64,000 bases of DNA from Dreissena polymorpha (GCF_020536995.1 NC_068357.1:55545640-55609639); one strand, 5' to 3'. Positions 24,590 to 37,892 are shown, counted from the first letter of the stretch. The notes: generated from the sequence alone by a model not told the origin. Numbers and translations: made by a program.

Positions 24590-25150
24590 TATTTTTATTT
24601 TTTTAGCAGTCACATAAACAACCAAGCTATGTAATATGGAATTTTTACAACCATTATTGCTGCTTCTTCCTGTATTTGCGCGATGATTATCTGAGATATT
24701 AACTCCATGATGCTACATTCTCAAATCTTTTTCTATAAAGAAGGAATGTAGTTGACAATTGTTAATAGTTTTATTTGATCGTTCGTCAAAAAGTTGTAAC
24801 TCTGTTACTCTTGTATCTTCAATGCAATTGAGTAATTAAATAGTAATTAAATTGAATGCGTTTTAATTCCCTTTTATTATTGTTTAATTTGAGTTACAAT
24901 GCTATGACGTTAAATTTTATTTACACTTAAATGTATTATGAATATTGCTGGGCCAAGTGTGAGGTTGAGCGCTCTATAACCAGGTTTAAACCCCCAATGT
25001 TTTGCATTGACCGTTCCAAGGCGGTGACCCCAGCTTTATTCATATTTTGTGTTTATGTTGGTTTGTATTGTGCTGTATTGTGCTGTTTTGTACTGTTTGG
25101 GCAATCGGTCACTTGCCTTAAATAAAGGACCAATTAATTGTTTTAATGAA
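24590..25150. mobile_element. Unclassified insertion inside the LINE endonuclease
   Basis: The LINE reading breaks off near 25150 and resumes near 24565, so this stretch is foreign to it. It includes a GC-richer block at 24945-25130 (GTGAGGTTGAGCGC, CCAGGTTTAAACCCCC, GACCGTTCCAAGG) ending in TTGCCTTAAATAAAGG, which looks like the 3' end of another retroposon on +. Family not recognised. Confidence 0.45.
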
Positions 25151-25329
25151 AATTCAATACTGCTCCAGCAGCTGGAGTTTCACTTCTTTATATTGTGCTA
25201 AAGTATGTCAAGTGACTTTCTTGTAATAGGCATATACTTTTATTTTTCGTCTAACCATTTGAAGATTTGTATGCGTTTATCTTTATTGTTTAGCCCTTTT
25301 ACATTCAAAGTACATAATTTAATTATTTT

Positions 25330-28300
25330 AAGAGGTGGAGTGTGATGTAAATGATAATTCGTGTGTGCTTGTCCAGTTAGTTTCTATCTTAAAACATGTC
25401 CAGTTTGTTTCTATTATAAGACATAGGATGTCCATACATACAAACAAAAAAAGGAAACAAAAATTAGGGATGTTGAAAGATGAATATTCCATAGATATGA
25501 AGAAGTGAAAAGAAATAATCACAAAAGTGAGAAAAAAACACAATGAACCACTGGTCCCAACTAAAAAACAAACAAAATAAACAGAGAAAAACATAAAAGT
25601 GAAAATGACAATGAGTGTAATGGAAGCTTGGCTAAACATTACAAAGATAAAAGAACATATACAATCAGTGGATAGTTAATTTTTTTATTATCTTTCGAAC
25701 AGTTATGTTGAAATTAAGTATTTTTGTAATATTTTAAAGTGCAGATATCAGTTAATATAATGTTATTTAAATTTATTTAGTTGATTTATTTTTAAAATAA
25801 CAAAAATGTATTAAAATTATGTAATTTCATTCGACGCATTTTTTAAATGCAGACATAAACCAATATAAAGTTAATAAGAAATGAATAACTTTGTTTTTAT
25901 ATATAACAAAAAACACACGTAATGAAACACTTTTAGAGTTCTTCTGGAAGATTATTTTTAATTTCATGTGATCATTAGTTCAAAAAACTTAACGTATAAT
26001 TGCCATTTACAATTGACTATTTACAAATTATACATGTAATAGTAGCATTACCCAAAAAATCGATACCAATGCTTATGCGACTGTTGGTTTAAGTTATGTA
26101 CAACTAAGTAGGCAACAAGAGATGTCGATCTGAAGCGGTAACAAATAAGATTTTTTTCCAGATATTTTCAGATTAAACATAGAAAATACACACAAGTTTC
26201 ATGGATCAAAGCCTTAACAAATTTATGACACCTTCTATTTAGGATTAATATCTATAATTGAATTACAGATGCTTTATCAGGAGATTACCAGAACAGTTTT
26301 GCTTATGTTTCATAAACTCATAACATAAACATAGTTAAGGTATAAGTAAGATATGCCAGTTGCTGTAATAAACAGTATTATAAATAGTTTTTTTTTTAAA
26401 TCAATAAATCAAAATGCAGAAGTAACAATTTGTTTTTCTTTTGCATGTTCACATCAAACCTTATACTTGACACAATTTAATTTGAATTATTAAATGTAAA
26501 TATTAGTTTGTTTGTCTAAATGCCATAATGTTAGCACATAAGATAGTGTTTTGTAGAATAAATATAGTTATATAATCAATTACTCATACATAAATTAGTA
26601 ATTTGTAGAATAAATATAGTTATATTATCATTTATTCATACAAGTGAAAACTAGATTTTTAACAAGCATGTTAATTTTGGAATAAAAAGTATACTTATAT
26701 AATCACCTTCAATCCTTTTTTATTTGTAGTATCAGTTTTATTGAATTGGCATGTAGGAGAGGTATATATTTGACAAGCATAATTTTTCTAATATTGTAAC
26801 TGATCTATATGAGAAAAAGAATACTTACAAAGACAGTGATATTGAATCAGACAGTGTAGTTGTATTTTACATCCAAATTTCACTCAACACGTAAACAACT
26901 TCATATGAAAGCGAAAATGAAGGTAGAGTAAATAAATAATTGAAGAATTGTTACTCATAAAGTGTTTAATGAAAAATAAAAGGATGATTTTAGTCCTCCA
27001 CTGTTTACACCTTCATAAAGCCCCCAAAACAATACAGCTTAAGAATGTTAATGAAGACAAACAGATAATCCTAAGTTCAGTACTTCTAATACCTTCAACA
27101 ATATAATTTACTTAAATGTATTTATAGCTTATTTTACATTCACAGATTAAAAAGAAAAATCATGTAATGAAGGTATCTTAGTGGATACATTATTTAGCAA
27201 TGTGTAACACTGAATGACCATGTATTCAATTAAAAACAATAATGCACAGTTTTTTTTATATGTTAGAATATATATAAAGACCATAATTGCTATTAAAGAT
27301 TCTTAATCCTGTTCATGTTACATACAAACAGTGATGTATCAATATAAAATCATACCGCTACCATGTATATATCAAAGCGCTGAAGGCACTGAAGATGTTC
27401 GCTATTGCATAATTTAACACGCAATTCATTTTTCAAAATCAATCGCAAGTTTGAAATGAACACACGCCATTCAACTTTATAAAGTGTGTGTCATAGCGCA
27501 AGGGTCGAGTTTTGTGTGCACTTTTTATCATCCTTATTATTTCATAGAAATTACTTAGACAAAATAAAAAAACATGCTTTTTGGACGTTCTGAAAGCATA
27601 GAAAGTATGATGAAAATGGTAATGAGAACTTTATATAAAGAAAATTTGCAGTCACCATCATATTAAAGGAATATTTTTTCTAATATCAAATAACTATCTC
27701 ACCAAGAATAAAAATTCATAATGAAAGTTCCGTGCACAAAACTTTTGATTTTTGACACCATATACAAATTCAAAATATACAATAAACTTCGTATCTTGTA
27801 TATGGAGGAATAAAAGTATATAAACATTGCTGTTTATGCTTTACTTGTTACCCGAGCAGTTCACACGGTGTCAACAACGCTGACATAAACATAGGTATAT
27901 AGCACTTATGCGCTTTTAGGCGTAGCTGTTTTACTCAGTTTTCATCTTAGTGTCTTTTACATAACGCCAACAAACACGCATGAATATGTTCGAATATTTA
28001 ATAAGCTGATTCGAGATACAACCTCTGAATTTTTGCTACATCACTGCGTGTGTGCTCAATTCAAAGGATGTAGCACTGTTCAGTGTAAGGAATTCCGGAC
28101 TACTCCCTGTATGCTCAAACGACACAAATTGTGGCCCTGTTACAATTACGCGTTACAATCCATCTCGCAGAATTTCACGTTCGCCTCCAAGATGAGAAAA
28201 CAATCCTAAGCGAAATAGCATAGTGTCACGCTAAGAGAAAATCGTTTAATTATCATACCACAATATTTGCCGTACTTGGTCAGCACGTCTGGAAATCATT

Positions 28301-28422
28301 CCTTAATGTGTGGATAGGCTGCCATTATTAACAAGTTTGCTATTTTGAATTCAATTTTGTATCAAAACACATTGTTCTTAAATGTGGCATTTTCAATTCG
28401 CAATGAGATTTGTAATGACCTT
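25330..28422. other. Long AT-rich stretch, no gene recognised
   Basis: Only short open frames. A 60-bp direct duplication lies at 26548-26640 (TTTGTAGAATAAATATAGTT twice). I see no splice-supported exon or RNA gene. Confidence 0.45.
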
Positions 28423-28627
28423 CGTCATACGAAAATGGGTCTTATTCCATATGCGCCCATCATATAAATAGCCCACTCAGCTATCTCTCCTTCTGGTAAG
28501 GAGAAACATAACATATTGAGTGATTTTATAGCGAACAGCATCGCCTATGGCCTGACTGCTTAATAGCACATATTGGGTTTAACAAACGCTTGCCGAAACG
28601 CATAAGACCCATTTTCGCATGACGGCG
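28423..28627. mobile_element. MITE with CGTCATRCGAAAATGGGTCTTA ends
   Basis: Left end CGTCATACGAAAATGGGTCT and right end AAGACCCATTTTCGCATGAC are inverted and enclose about 200 bp without coding sequence. A fragment of the same family lies near 5475. Confidence 0.6.
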
Positions 28628-31054
28628 CTATTGACGTGTGATTTAAATGTGTTGAAAGAAAACTGCGTTTAAATCAAATATCAACATACGATATATTTCG
28701 ATAGTGAAGAAAGATACTCATAACAAGGCATATGAGGACACATATGAAGTGCTCTACCGTAGTATATTTTTTATCTACTCACACTAATATGTGGTTTGAC
28801 ACACATTTCATGCGGTGAATATGCAACTTACAAGTGAAAAACACAACACAATAGTTTAACTTTTGTTTAATTGTATTTATTTATTTAGACAAGTAAATTG
28901 CAAACTTTATTTCAAAGTCAGCGTATACGCCGACTACATTTTTAAAAGATATATATTGTTATAAATATATTTAATATAATATATATTTAGTTGTTTTCGG
29001 TTTTAGCGATTATAAAGCATTTACGAGGTTGCCTATAGTATGCCTGTAGTAATTGATGAACTCATGTGAATATAAACAAGCTAAACCTTCTACTAACCTT
29101 CTACTATTGCGTTGCTAGCACCCGTAAATACAAAAGATCGCCGCTGTCTGTTGAGAACCAAAGAACGTTTTCCAGCATGAACGAGGTTACGAAACAGGTC
29201 ATTCTTATTATTTTAATAAATTGTTTGTTATATTCGGGTTTAGCGATTATGAAACATTTTTTTTGTTTTTGTCTATGGTATCGCTGAAGTTATTGTTGAA
29301 CTTATGTTCAACGTTTTATAAATTGAGAATATAAATAAGCGTTAACTTTTTCCCGAATCTATTAATAGCCTCAATTTACGACCTGTACTACGTCATTGAG
29401 GTGTATGTGAGAGCGTAATCTATTGCGTTGTTATCGCCCGTGGACTTTCCTTTGTTTATCGACAGGCGCATCTATTAATACCCTTATTAATGGCAAAAAT
29501 ACTACGTCATGAAGACGCTGCAGAAAGTGGACTATTTTATTCATTCATAAACAATCTCCTCCGCGACACGTACAATACGATCATTTTTTTTTATTCTTTT
29601 CTATAACAGCACCGTTCGAAACTATTGCATTTAACACGATATTAATATCATGTTTCAATTTGTGAATGAATATTATTGGAGAACTCAAACCTCTTGCATA
29701 AATTATACAACTCTTTCTCGCGCGGATACGCGTAGCAAGCGGCTATTGGGCTCCTAGTAGCTAAGCCGTATCGACCTGAATTTTAGACTAACCACCTTAG
29801 ACGGTCGCTAAGCGACCATCTAAAAACAGGTTCATGTTGAATTATATGCATATATATTTAAAACTCAATTTAAACGCATGCATAAATTGGTGCATCAATA
29901 TATATTATTGCTACTCTCCTGCATATAAAGTAAGTACATGTTGGTTTAAACGTGCACAAAGAAATACAACTATTTGTTTTTGAAAGACACATAAAACACT
30001 TGTAAGAAGGGTCATTTTTATCTGAAAAAAAAAATAATTACTTGTTAAATTATGACAGTAGTTTCATACAATTTGTAATTTTAGCTGTTAAATGGCAGAC
30101 ATAAACTAAATATTTTATGTGCATATTTATGATCACTAGCAAACACAAGTATATACAAAAACAGAAGGTTAGCAACTAGATTATAGTAATAATTACTGTA
30201 TTAAAAAAGAGTATTTAATTTAGCACTAAAGTGGCAAACATAAATTAATAGTTCATGTGCATATTTATGAACAGCAGCATACACAAGTATACACAAAAAC
30301 AGAAGGTTAGCAGCTAGATCATAGTAAAAGTTACTGTATGGGAAACAATTATTTCAGCACTAGAGTTGTATTACATGCTATGTACAAAACACAAACTTGA
30401 GCACACTGACATGAAAATTATAAAATAAGACTTAGGTACATTTTCACATTGAAACAATACGCATATAAACACATGCATATAATTTATAAATAAACACTTT
30501 TTCAAGCACGATTATTTCATGTGCACAAAGGACCGTTAAGTGTATTCGAGAACGTGGAGCTAATAATTGACAATTAATCAATTTGGTGTTTTGTTAAAAC
30601 AATATGTTGTACTCGCATAACTCATTATTATAATAATGACGGCTAATCAATGTATTTTTGGCACAGCATATATTTTTCACATATTGTATGATACATTTTA
30701 CCATTAATGAATTGAAGTAGTTGCTTTGTATTGCTTCAACATTGTTGAAAAGAAAAAAGAAATATGGATCATATTTCTAGTGGGCCAGCTTGAAAAGGTC
30801 AAATCCAAAACATAACGAAAAATATCTTGCTGTTGATGCTGATACTTCGTTTTGATGCGAATGTCTTACGTATTGTGATTAACGTTTTAGTTATAAACGT
30901 GTGTGAATGTTATAGAGCATTTTTCGTGTATACAGTACTACTAAATAAGTCACGAGTATCTGCTATTTAGCAACCAGGAGAACCTAAACAATTCATAAAA
31001 TTATAGTCAACGTCGTTTCGCAGCCACTAATATAATACTATTTAGTTTAGTTAG
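28628..31054. other. AT-rich spacer with two small tandem duplications
   Basis: A segment at 28985-29090 recurs at 29225-29345 (TTTAGCGATTATRAARCATT, then AATATAAAYAAGC). Another of about 140 bp recurs at 30083-30200 and 30226-30340 (ACAAAAACAGAAGGTTAGCA). From about 30850 the sequence is related to 42020-42130 and 51960-52070, part of the duplicon. No gene was seen. Confidence 0.45.
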
Positions 31055-31222
31055 TTTAAGTTTAAACCCTTTGATTTTAGCTCGATTGCATCGAAATCCT
31101 CAGGCTTATTGAAACGCTCTCACGTCCGTGTCCTGGGTGTCCTTGTGGGAAATCTAAAGAACGCTCCCACAGCTCCCGTTTGCTAGGCGGACACCTTATC
31201 CATTACACCACGGCGACCTCAT
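31055..31222 (-). mobile_element. tRNA-derived SINE
   Basis: On -, the head reads GTCGCCGTGGTGTAATGGAT (box A) and continues into the family body with CTTTAGATTTCCC and GTGAGAGCGTTTCAATAAGC. Box B is damaged. Related to the copy at 42269-42475. Confidence 0.6.
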
Positions 31223-32358
31223 GATAATACGAATCACTAGGACCAAAATGATCCACTCAAATGATCTTTTTCAATTGCGTTATTGCTCAAAGACATTTTG
31301 TTTAATGAGCTTCAATATTGCAGTCAATACACATACAATTTGTACAGTTGGAAACTCTTAGTCAAATACAGAGTTTAGGTGAGGGATGGATAACAATAAA
31401 TGTTATCGTGTGAAGTTTAGAATGTGATGAGTGCGGATCATCCGTTGCTAATTACAATGTTTTCAAGATTCATGTAGCACATAGCTTAAGTTATTTTATA
31501 AAAGGTAATAATATGGCTACAGTGGTTGGGTGAAAGCTGTTTTCTGTTTTAATCGGGCCCCTCCTACGTTCTACATATTACTGACTGCACAGAAAATAGT
31601 AGTTTTTTCGCGATTCTATTTTGGAAATTACACATTTAAAGTAGTTATTTCCATTATTAGTCGAACTATCGGTATGCATTAGATATCAGACTCAAACTGT
31701 ACATTATATAAAGTATCAAACAGTCTGAGATCGTAGCGCCGAAAATGTTTGATACTTTTCATGAATGACTGCGTGAGTTTTTTATGTTTCTTGAAACATT
31801 TTCAACTTAAGTGTACAATCAAGCTTTGTACGTTCTGTCCATTATAAACAAAACACGTCAAAATTACGAAAAATCGCCTAATATTAGACGCCTATTGGTT
31901 CAATATTAAATTAAAGGTATTGCGCGAACTATGGGATAATGCCACAACAATGTTTTAAGTCTACAAACGGAACAAACACGTGTCATGGCGTGTTTCTATG
32001 CATATTGGGAACAAATATTAAATGAATCACTGAAATAGTGAAAAGTGAATTTATTCGCATAATAAAAAGATCATTGCAAAACAGCATACTTATTATACGT
32101 ACTATTCTGGTGCATCTACATTGCTAGGCAAATCATTGAAACAATGTTGGTCGTATACGAAAGTTTCGGATTGTGCAAGCTATGTCATTATTCCAAAGAA
32201 CATCCTCATTGCAGTTGCTATTGGCAGTAGCTTTTGGCGTGAATGTCAATAAAACATGTGAAATGTAGTATATAGGCGAAAATTAATAATACACACAATA
32301 ACGAATACATGTGCGGAATAACCGTAGACCCGAGTCTCAGCCAGGCTCGATCAACCCT

Positions 32359-32515
32359 TCAGTACCAGTTCTTCGAGCAGAATCCATAGTTGTTGCAGCG
32401 CTGACCCGACGGACACTGCATCACGCAAACCGAACCCACGCCCCGTCTCCAGAAAAATAAACATGTAAATTTATAATTGAAAAAAAGATGATGATAATAT
32501 TTATAAGAACACCAC

Positions 32516-32572
<57 letters not shown>

Positions 32573-34837
32573 TAATTATAAAAAGTAATATAAATAAAAT
32601 AAAAGTGTTCTTTAATTTGACCTTGAACTGTTTTATTGGGCCGTATATCTGCCCATTGCAGCCATAGTGTTTTTCATGTCTGCACAGTTATTTGAAAATC
32701 CTTCAACGTTCAACACAGTTTTCACCAGGAAAGAACATGAATACTGACATTAATTGTGGATCTATGGATATGCGCGACACCGTTTTACAACATGGTCATC
32801 ATATTAACACCATACCCAATAGTCGCTCCCAACATAGCCCATTACATACTGTAGGACGATTAGGTCGTTTAATAGACCGTTCACTGAATTCGCACAAGCT
32901 TAGAAAAAAATCGCTCGGTAAAACAAAGCTGGTCCATTACCAATGATAGCTTAATGAAAATAATACCGGTTGATACGGTGTGTGATTATTAAAGGATTTT
33001 AAATGGGCCAGCTTTATTTGTACTAGCAGATTTGCGATTTTTTTTCCAAAAGGTTGCTTTTCATGGATAAATATAATCACACCATAGTCTCCGACGAGAT
33101 AGTCATCGAATTCACACCACCCTGTTGTAATACAAAGCCTTATTGCTTTGCAAATATTTGACGTACAATTAATTGCAAAATGTTATGCTGAATTACACAT
33201 ACAATTCAGACGATCCTGCTTGACACATTTTCCTTAGACAGTATTAGTTTTCTTTAATTTTACAATATCCTGTACGAAACGTATAATTTACACAATGTCT
33301 TTTTGCCATCATAACGCATTGGATCAAATCCATAGCCTGCTTGACAAAATGTTTTGTTTGACATTTTTAACATTTTCACTTTATTCTGTTAAAAAATCAT
33401 TACTCTTAAAAATGCATCATGAACTGCTTGGCAAAAATTTATTCGTGATAGTGACTGTAAAATTATTATTATATGCTGTTTGACAAGAGTACACGTAAAA
33501 TTAACACTATTTCCTGTTTGACAACAATGTCCATGTTATTTGCTTTATATCTTAATTACCTGTACAATTTACAATATCCTCTCCTGCAATCTGTACAGCC
33601 AACACCGGGTAGGCAGCCATCTTCATCAGAACATCCCGCTGGGCATCCTGTTAAATAATGGAATTTAATTATGTACTTCAAGGTTAACACATAATGTCAC
33701 AGACACGCAATAATATAATAATATATAGATTAGTTATACATAAAGTAATTTTAATTGAAGTATGCACTTACTCAAGCATGTCGCGCTGCTAAGCAGTCCC
33801 AACACGACACATACGTAGACAAACTGCAAGAAAGGAAAATAACCTTGAATTAGTTCGCTATCGTCAACGTGCCTTCTTTTTTATTTGGCCTAAACTGTTT
33901 ACTTAAAAAAGTATGGTGAAAATTGTTCGGGATTCTCACATGGAAAAAGAAAAGAATACAACTGTAAATGTTATAGCGCATACATGGTTGGTGCTGAGAT
34001 GGAGAAATATTTAGCCTTGAGGCTTAGAAGTAGAATATCTGGTTGGAGTGGAACGGACACAATGTACATAACTTTACAATGAGCACAAGCAAACTATCAA
34101 ACTTCTAATTTTCTACGATTTATATTTTTCTTTTTAACATAACACTTTTATCAATTATGAAAATCGTCTTTATATTTTATAAGGAAGAGAACGAAAATGA
34201 TACGTATGTAGCTAATATTGTCTTGTTTTTTTTGACACCTAAAAAAAGACTTGTTCACATACTTTTGTGTTTTTTTATGTCATTAAATTAATTTACTTAC
34301 ACAACTATAATATTTGTAATAGTTTTAAACAATTGTCATCACTAGGAAAAAGACAACATAGAAAAAAGCGGGTCCTGGGGTTCGAACCCGGGACTTCTAG
34401 AAGTAAAAGCTGATGCTAAACCACTAAACCACATCGGCTTTAATATTGAACGGTATTTAAAAAGTTATCTCGGTACTGCACATTTTTGCTGAATTATCGA
34501 TGAAAAGCGTTACAACGCATTATTATCTGTCAAATTTCGATTGACGATTTTAATAAACGTTATTATATTTAAAACATTTTTCTAGTAGTTTGAAAATCGT
34601 TGTTTTTCCGAACTGTTAAAAAGTCCCTTTAAATAATTGCAATAAATATTCGGGACTAAATAAAACAGTCAATTTATGCGCGTGAAACACACACATACAA
34701 ATGAAAGTGCTACCTTCACCATACTCAGCTTATATCTCAATATGTAAATAGTTAATAAAGTTATAAAAATGAAACTAAAATTAAATTTAAATAGTTTACG
34801 TGTTATAATAAATACTAAAACTTACCATTGTCGTCAT
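32359..34837 (-). CDS. Secreted cysteine-rich peptide, gene 1 of 3
   Basis: Four exons on - join in phase: 34837-34826 (MTTM), 33823-33772, 33647-33560 and 32446-32359 (TGA at 32361). Donors are GTAAG, GTAAGTG and GTAATT; acceptors are TTGCAG, TTAACAG and CTGGAG. The product is 79 residues. FVYVCVVLGLLSSATCL is a clear hydrophobic signal peptide. The mature part starts RCPAGCSDEDGC and ends CNNYGFCSKNWY; it has ten Cys with spacings 3, 5, 5, 2, 4, 10, 3, 5 and 5. This suggests a compact disulfide-rich extracellular peptide. The gene lacks the SLMDFF segment that genes 2 and 3 have after the signal. It has a TATA box 84 bp before the ATG. I do not recognise the family; the CxxYGFC ending faintly recalls hevein-type chitin-binding or EGF motifs, but that is weak. 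Transcript evidence is missing; agreement with the two paralogues is the main support. Confidence 0.72.
32513..32572. repeat. (AAT)n microsatellite in intron 3 of cysteine-rich gene 1
   Basis: About 18 AAT units, 70 bp upstream (in gene direction) of the last exon. Genes 2 and 3 have AAT- or ATC-type repeats at the same relative place. Confidence 0.85.
34372..34442 (-). other. tRNA-like pseudogene in intron 1 of cysteine-rich gene 1
   Basis: On -, GCCGATGTGGTTTAGTGGTT looks like a box A region and GGTTCGAACCCC is a good box B, with a TTT triplet between that could pass for an anticodon. The acceptor ends and the anticodon stem do not pair, so it is not a working tRNA. Decayed relatives sit in the same intron of genes 2 (46425-46490) and 3 (55985-56050). 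Confidence 0.5.
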
Positions 34838-34912
34838 TTTTTTCAGTATCCTTGACGATTAAAACAAAAGTAAGATTTTGGTTGCAATAACTTAAATTCT
34901 CGTTCCTTTTAG

Positions 34913-34940
34913 TTTTATATAGTCAGCTGTAAACAAAACC
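34913..34940 (-). promoter_or_regulatory. Core promoter of cysteine-rich gene 1: forkhead site, E-box, TATA
   Basis: On -, TGTTTAC (34935-34929) overlaps CAGCTG (34929-34924), followed by TATATAAAA (34921-34913). The TATA box starts 84 bp before the ATG. The same block with the same spacing precedes genes 2 and 3. Confidence 0.6.
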
Positions 34941-35962
34941 GTATCCAATGGCATCATGCAGGAAGTTTCGGGGAATTGTCTGAAGTTTGCACTCATCAAA
35001 ATCACTTAGGTGATTCATAACTAAAGTAGATAAACGAAGTGCACTCGAACGGATATTTTCGCATACGTAGTATAACAGTTTTAAAGGTTAACTCTTCTTC
35101 CCAAGCATTGGATACGGAAACTGGTGTATGATATAAATCATTACTTAATGTTTCGGAATGCACTAAATGACTGAGTCACTAACGGTCAGTGTTAGCATGC
35201 TTTACTTCATTTCGAACCAGTTTGCTATATCTATGTTTCTGGATATGCAGAAAAGAACGAAATTAAGTAAAAAATGTTAGTATAATTTTTGAGCGACCAA
35301 AGTAACCCAAAAGGTTCGAACGTTTTGTTTAAACGGCATTTTGTATGTATAATAGGTTTATCCTGAGTTGGATTTATATTTTGTTTTCGTATAGTTACTC
35401 ACAAAATGTTCACATGTATGGCTAAGACGCAAACAAAGCAAATATCTACAATGATAAAGCTTTTAGTAGAAATAATACAACAGTTTCTCTCATTGAACGG
35501 CTCCGCTATCACGAGGTTCCTCCTGGAATATCAATATTATCGTGTTATACATTTTAAGTTCAGAATGACCAATTAACTGAAAAATTGCGTATTATTAAAT
35601 TGATTTTTTTCCGCAAAATTAGACTTCAGGCTTTCAGAAAAGATAAACACTTAGTGACGCAGTATTACTAAAGCAGGCTTTATTGAGTGACGAATTATTA
35701 ATATTTAATGTGTGGGTAGTTCTTTATATATTGCACACAGTTTAAAACACATTAAAACAATTACATGTTGAGAAACATGAACAAACTACTTGAATGATAG
35801 TTTATACATTATCATATTTTTAAAACTCTTCAATGGACTCGTTTTATAGCCTGACGTCGTAAGACTGTAATGGCAAGTATTTAAAATTTCAATTCATGGT
35901 AATACTGAACCTTCGCGGATTATTTTCTTCCGCAAATTTGCCATAAATCGAACATTAAAACA
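34941..35962. other. Duplicon flank upstream of cysteine-rich gene 1
   Basis: No gene. Blocks such as GCACTCGAACGG near 35040 and the stretch 35150-35260 are related to 47150-47430 upstream of gene 2. Confidence 0.45.
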
Positions 35963-37072
35963 AGAGCCATGTTAACATGGCCATCCCCGCCGAAATGCGT
36001 TTGCTTGTATGGGAACATTTGTTTTAGAGAGTAGAATAATATTTGTAAAACATGGCACCTGTGTTATCTGTTTCATAACGGATACAAATTTACTATGAAA
36101 TTAAATTAAGGGAGATAATTAAAAAACTACGGCCGATAGAGTTATGGTTCATGTTCACTGCACTTCTCCTAGTTGGCATCTGTTTATATTTCTAGTTTCA
36201 AGTAAATCCCTTCAGTAGATTAAGAGTTATGCTCCGAACAAAAATTCATTTTGAAATTAAAAAAAGGGAGATATTTCAATAACTAAGGTAGATAGAGTTA
36301 TAGTTCTTGGTCACTGCACTTATCCTACTTGCCATCTGTTTATATTTAAAGTTTCAAGTAAATTCCTTCAGTAGATTTTGAGTTATGCTCCGGACAAAAA
36401 TTTACTTTGAAATTATATAAAGGGAGATAATTCAAAAACTAAGGTAGATAGAGTTATGGTTCTTGATCACTGCACTTTTCCTTGTTGCCATCTGTTTATA
36501 TTCTAAGTTTCAAGTAAATCTATTGAATAGATTTGGAGTTATGCTCCGGACAAAAATTTACTTTGAAAAAAATAAAGGGAGATAATTCAAAAACTAAAGT
36601 TGATAGAGTTATAGTACTTAGTCACTTCACTCTTCCTACGTTCCATCTGTTTATATTTCAAGTTTCAAGTAAATCCCTTTGGTAGATTTAGAGTTATGCT
36701 CCGGACAAAAATTTACTTTCAAAATAAATAAAGGAAGATAATTAAAAAACTAAGGAAGGTAGAGTTATGGTTCTTAGTCACTGCACTTTTCCTACTTGCC
36801 ATCTGTTGATATTTCAAGTTTCAAGTAAATCCCTTCAGTAGATTTAGAGTTATGCTCCGGACAAAAATTTACTTTGAAATTATATAAAGGGAGATAATTC
36901 AAAAACTAAGGTAGATAGAGTTACGGTTCTTGGTCACTGCACTTCTCCTAGTTGCCATCTGTTTATATTCTAAGTTTAAAGTAAATCCATTGAGTGTCGG
37001 ACGGAAGGACGGACAGACGGACGGAGACTATTACTATATCCCCTTCCGAAATTTTATTTCGGCGGGGATACA
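35963..37072. repeat. Pearl-like element with about six ~155-bp units
   Basis: Perfect 14-bp inverted ends ATCCCCGCCGAAAT (35983) and ATTTCGGCGGGGAT (37056) enclose a unit marked by GTTATGCTCCGGACAAAAAT near 36226, 36382, 36538, 36693 and 36848, period 155-156 bp. A GGACGGACAGACGGACGG tract precedes the right end. A small hairpin GCCATGTTAACATGGC lies at the left end. The layout matches non-autonomous Helentron-type elements of bivalves; the class is inference. Confidence 0.7.
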
Positions 37073-37892
37073 AATCTGCGCGACTGCTGTATGAATTTTT
37101 CTATATACCGACATTTAGTTAAAGTAGCCGGTTCATGATTTCGCATTTTCAATGTCGTGCATTTTGTCAGAAACAATAATCAAGGCAAGAGAACCATTAA
37201 AGTTTGACGTGTTTAAAAAATGTGTGTAAAAAGGTGTGTAAAATGTAATGGAAACGCGATGCTACGATTGTTACTTAGCACTCTTGCTCTTAGCAGTCAC
37301 ACCAAAAAAATACTCCAAATGTGAATAACCACCTCCGTTCTCCAAGCCTGGTGCCTTCCCTGTACAAATTGTTTAACGATTATTTTTATACCTCGTGTGT
37401 GTGTGTGTGTAATGATCATAACTAACTATTTCAAAATGAGCCTGTTTTCATAGAATGAAAGACCACTTCGTGTTTTTTTTTGTGTTCGAAATCAGCCAAA
37501 TCACATTTTTCTAGAAAGAACTACACTTACCGAAAACATGTCTTTAAATAAAAGTGAAAGGTTCATCGCTGAGCTACTGTATTTCGCAATCCATACTGAA
37601 CTGTAAATCTTGACTATTTGACAACACACACGCAAACGCGTTCTCCCCTCCCAAATAACTATAAACATAAACTCACAGTTATTTTTGTTGACCCAACTGA
37701 ATTTGTTGAATATACTCTTATTGTTTTTAGCTGAGACGAAGCACTGTATTATCATCCTTATACTTGTCACATGGTGAAAGAAGAAAACACCGCACTCTAC
37801 TGATACGTGTCGTAGCATCAAGGATGGAATGTAAACAGACACAGTTTACGTTTTGCAAACAGATCTGACAAGCCATGTATGGTTAGTGAGAT
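37073..37892. other. Duplicon flank without a recognised gene
   Basis: Related in patches to 47860-48540 (CTCTACTGATACGTG in both). An open frame of 113 codons on - at 37501-37842 is not kept in the duplicate, so I do not call it. Confidence 0.4.

Larger units (their letters stand above)
21420..25330 (-). mobile_element. L1/Tx1-like LINE on -, inactive, interrupted near its 5' part
   Basis: Read leftwards: endonuclease start LCTLNVKGLNNKDKRIQIFK (near 25325), then an unrelated block (24590-25150), then KWNVLQTLKDEWDVDIYFSG and GQHTNKQGIAFLI (near 24500), AGGDFNTVFN (near 24270), RT blocks NKSPGSDGITIEFYK (near 23330), FADFEKAFDSLDH (near 22930), QGCPLSSSLF and SLFADDATYFL, and finally the long C-terminal region to 21424 with the W.. 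K .W..GI pattern typical of the L1/Tx1 group. Several stops and frame changes show it is dead. ORF1 was not identified; 25330-25640 may be decayed 5' sequence. Confidence 0.75.

Noticed and set aside
25328-25639. 103-codon hydrophobic open frame on -
   Set aside because: Low-complexity Phe/Ser-rich reading of AT-rich DNA just upstream of the dead LINE; no signal of a real membrane protein.
34372-34442. Working tRNA gene with a TTT anticodon
   Set aside because: Box B is good, but the acceptor arms and anticodon stem do not pair; called tRNA-like only.
37501-37842. 113-codon open frame on -
   Set aside because: The related sequence near 48.4 kb does not keep the frame, so it is not under coding constraint.
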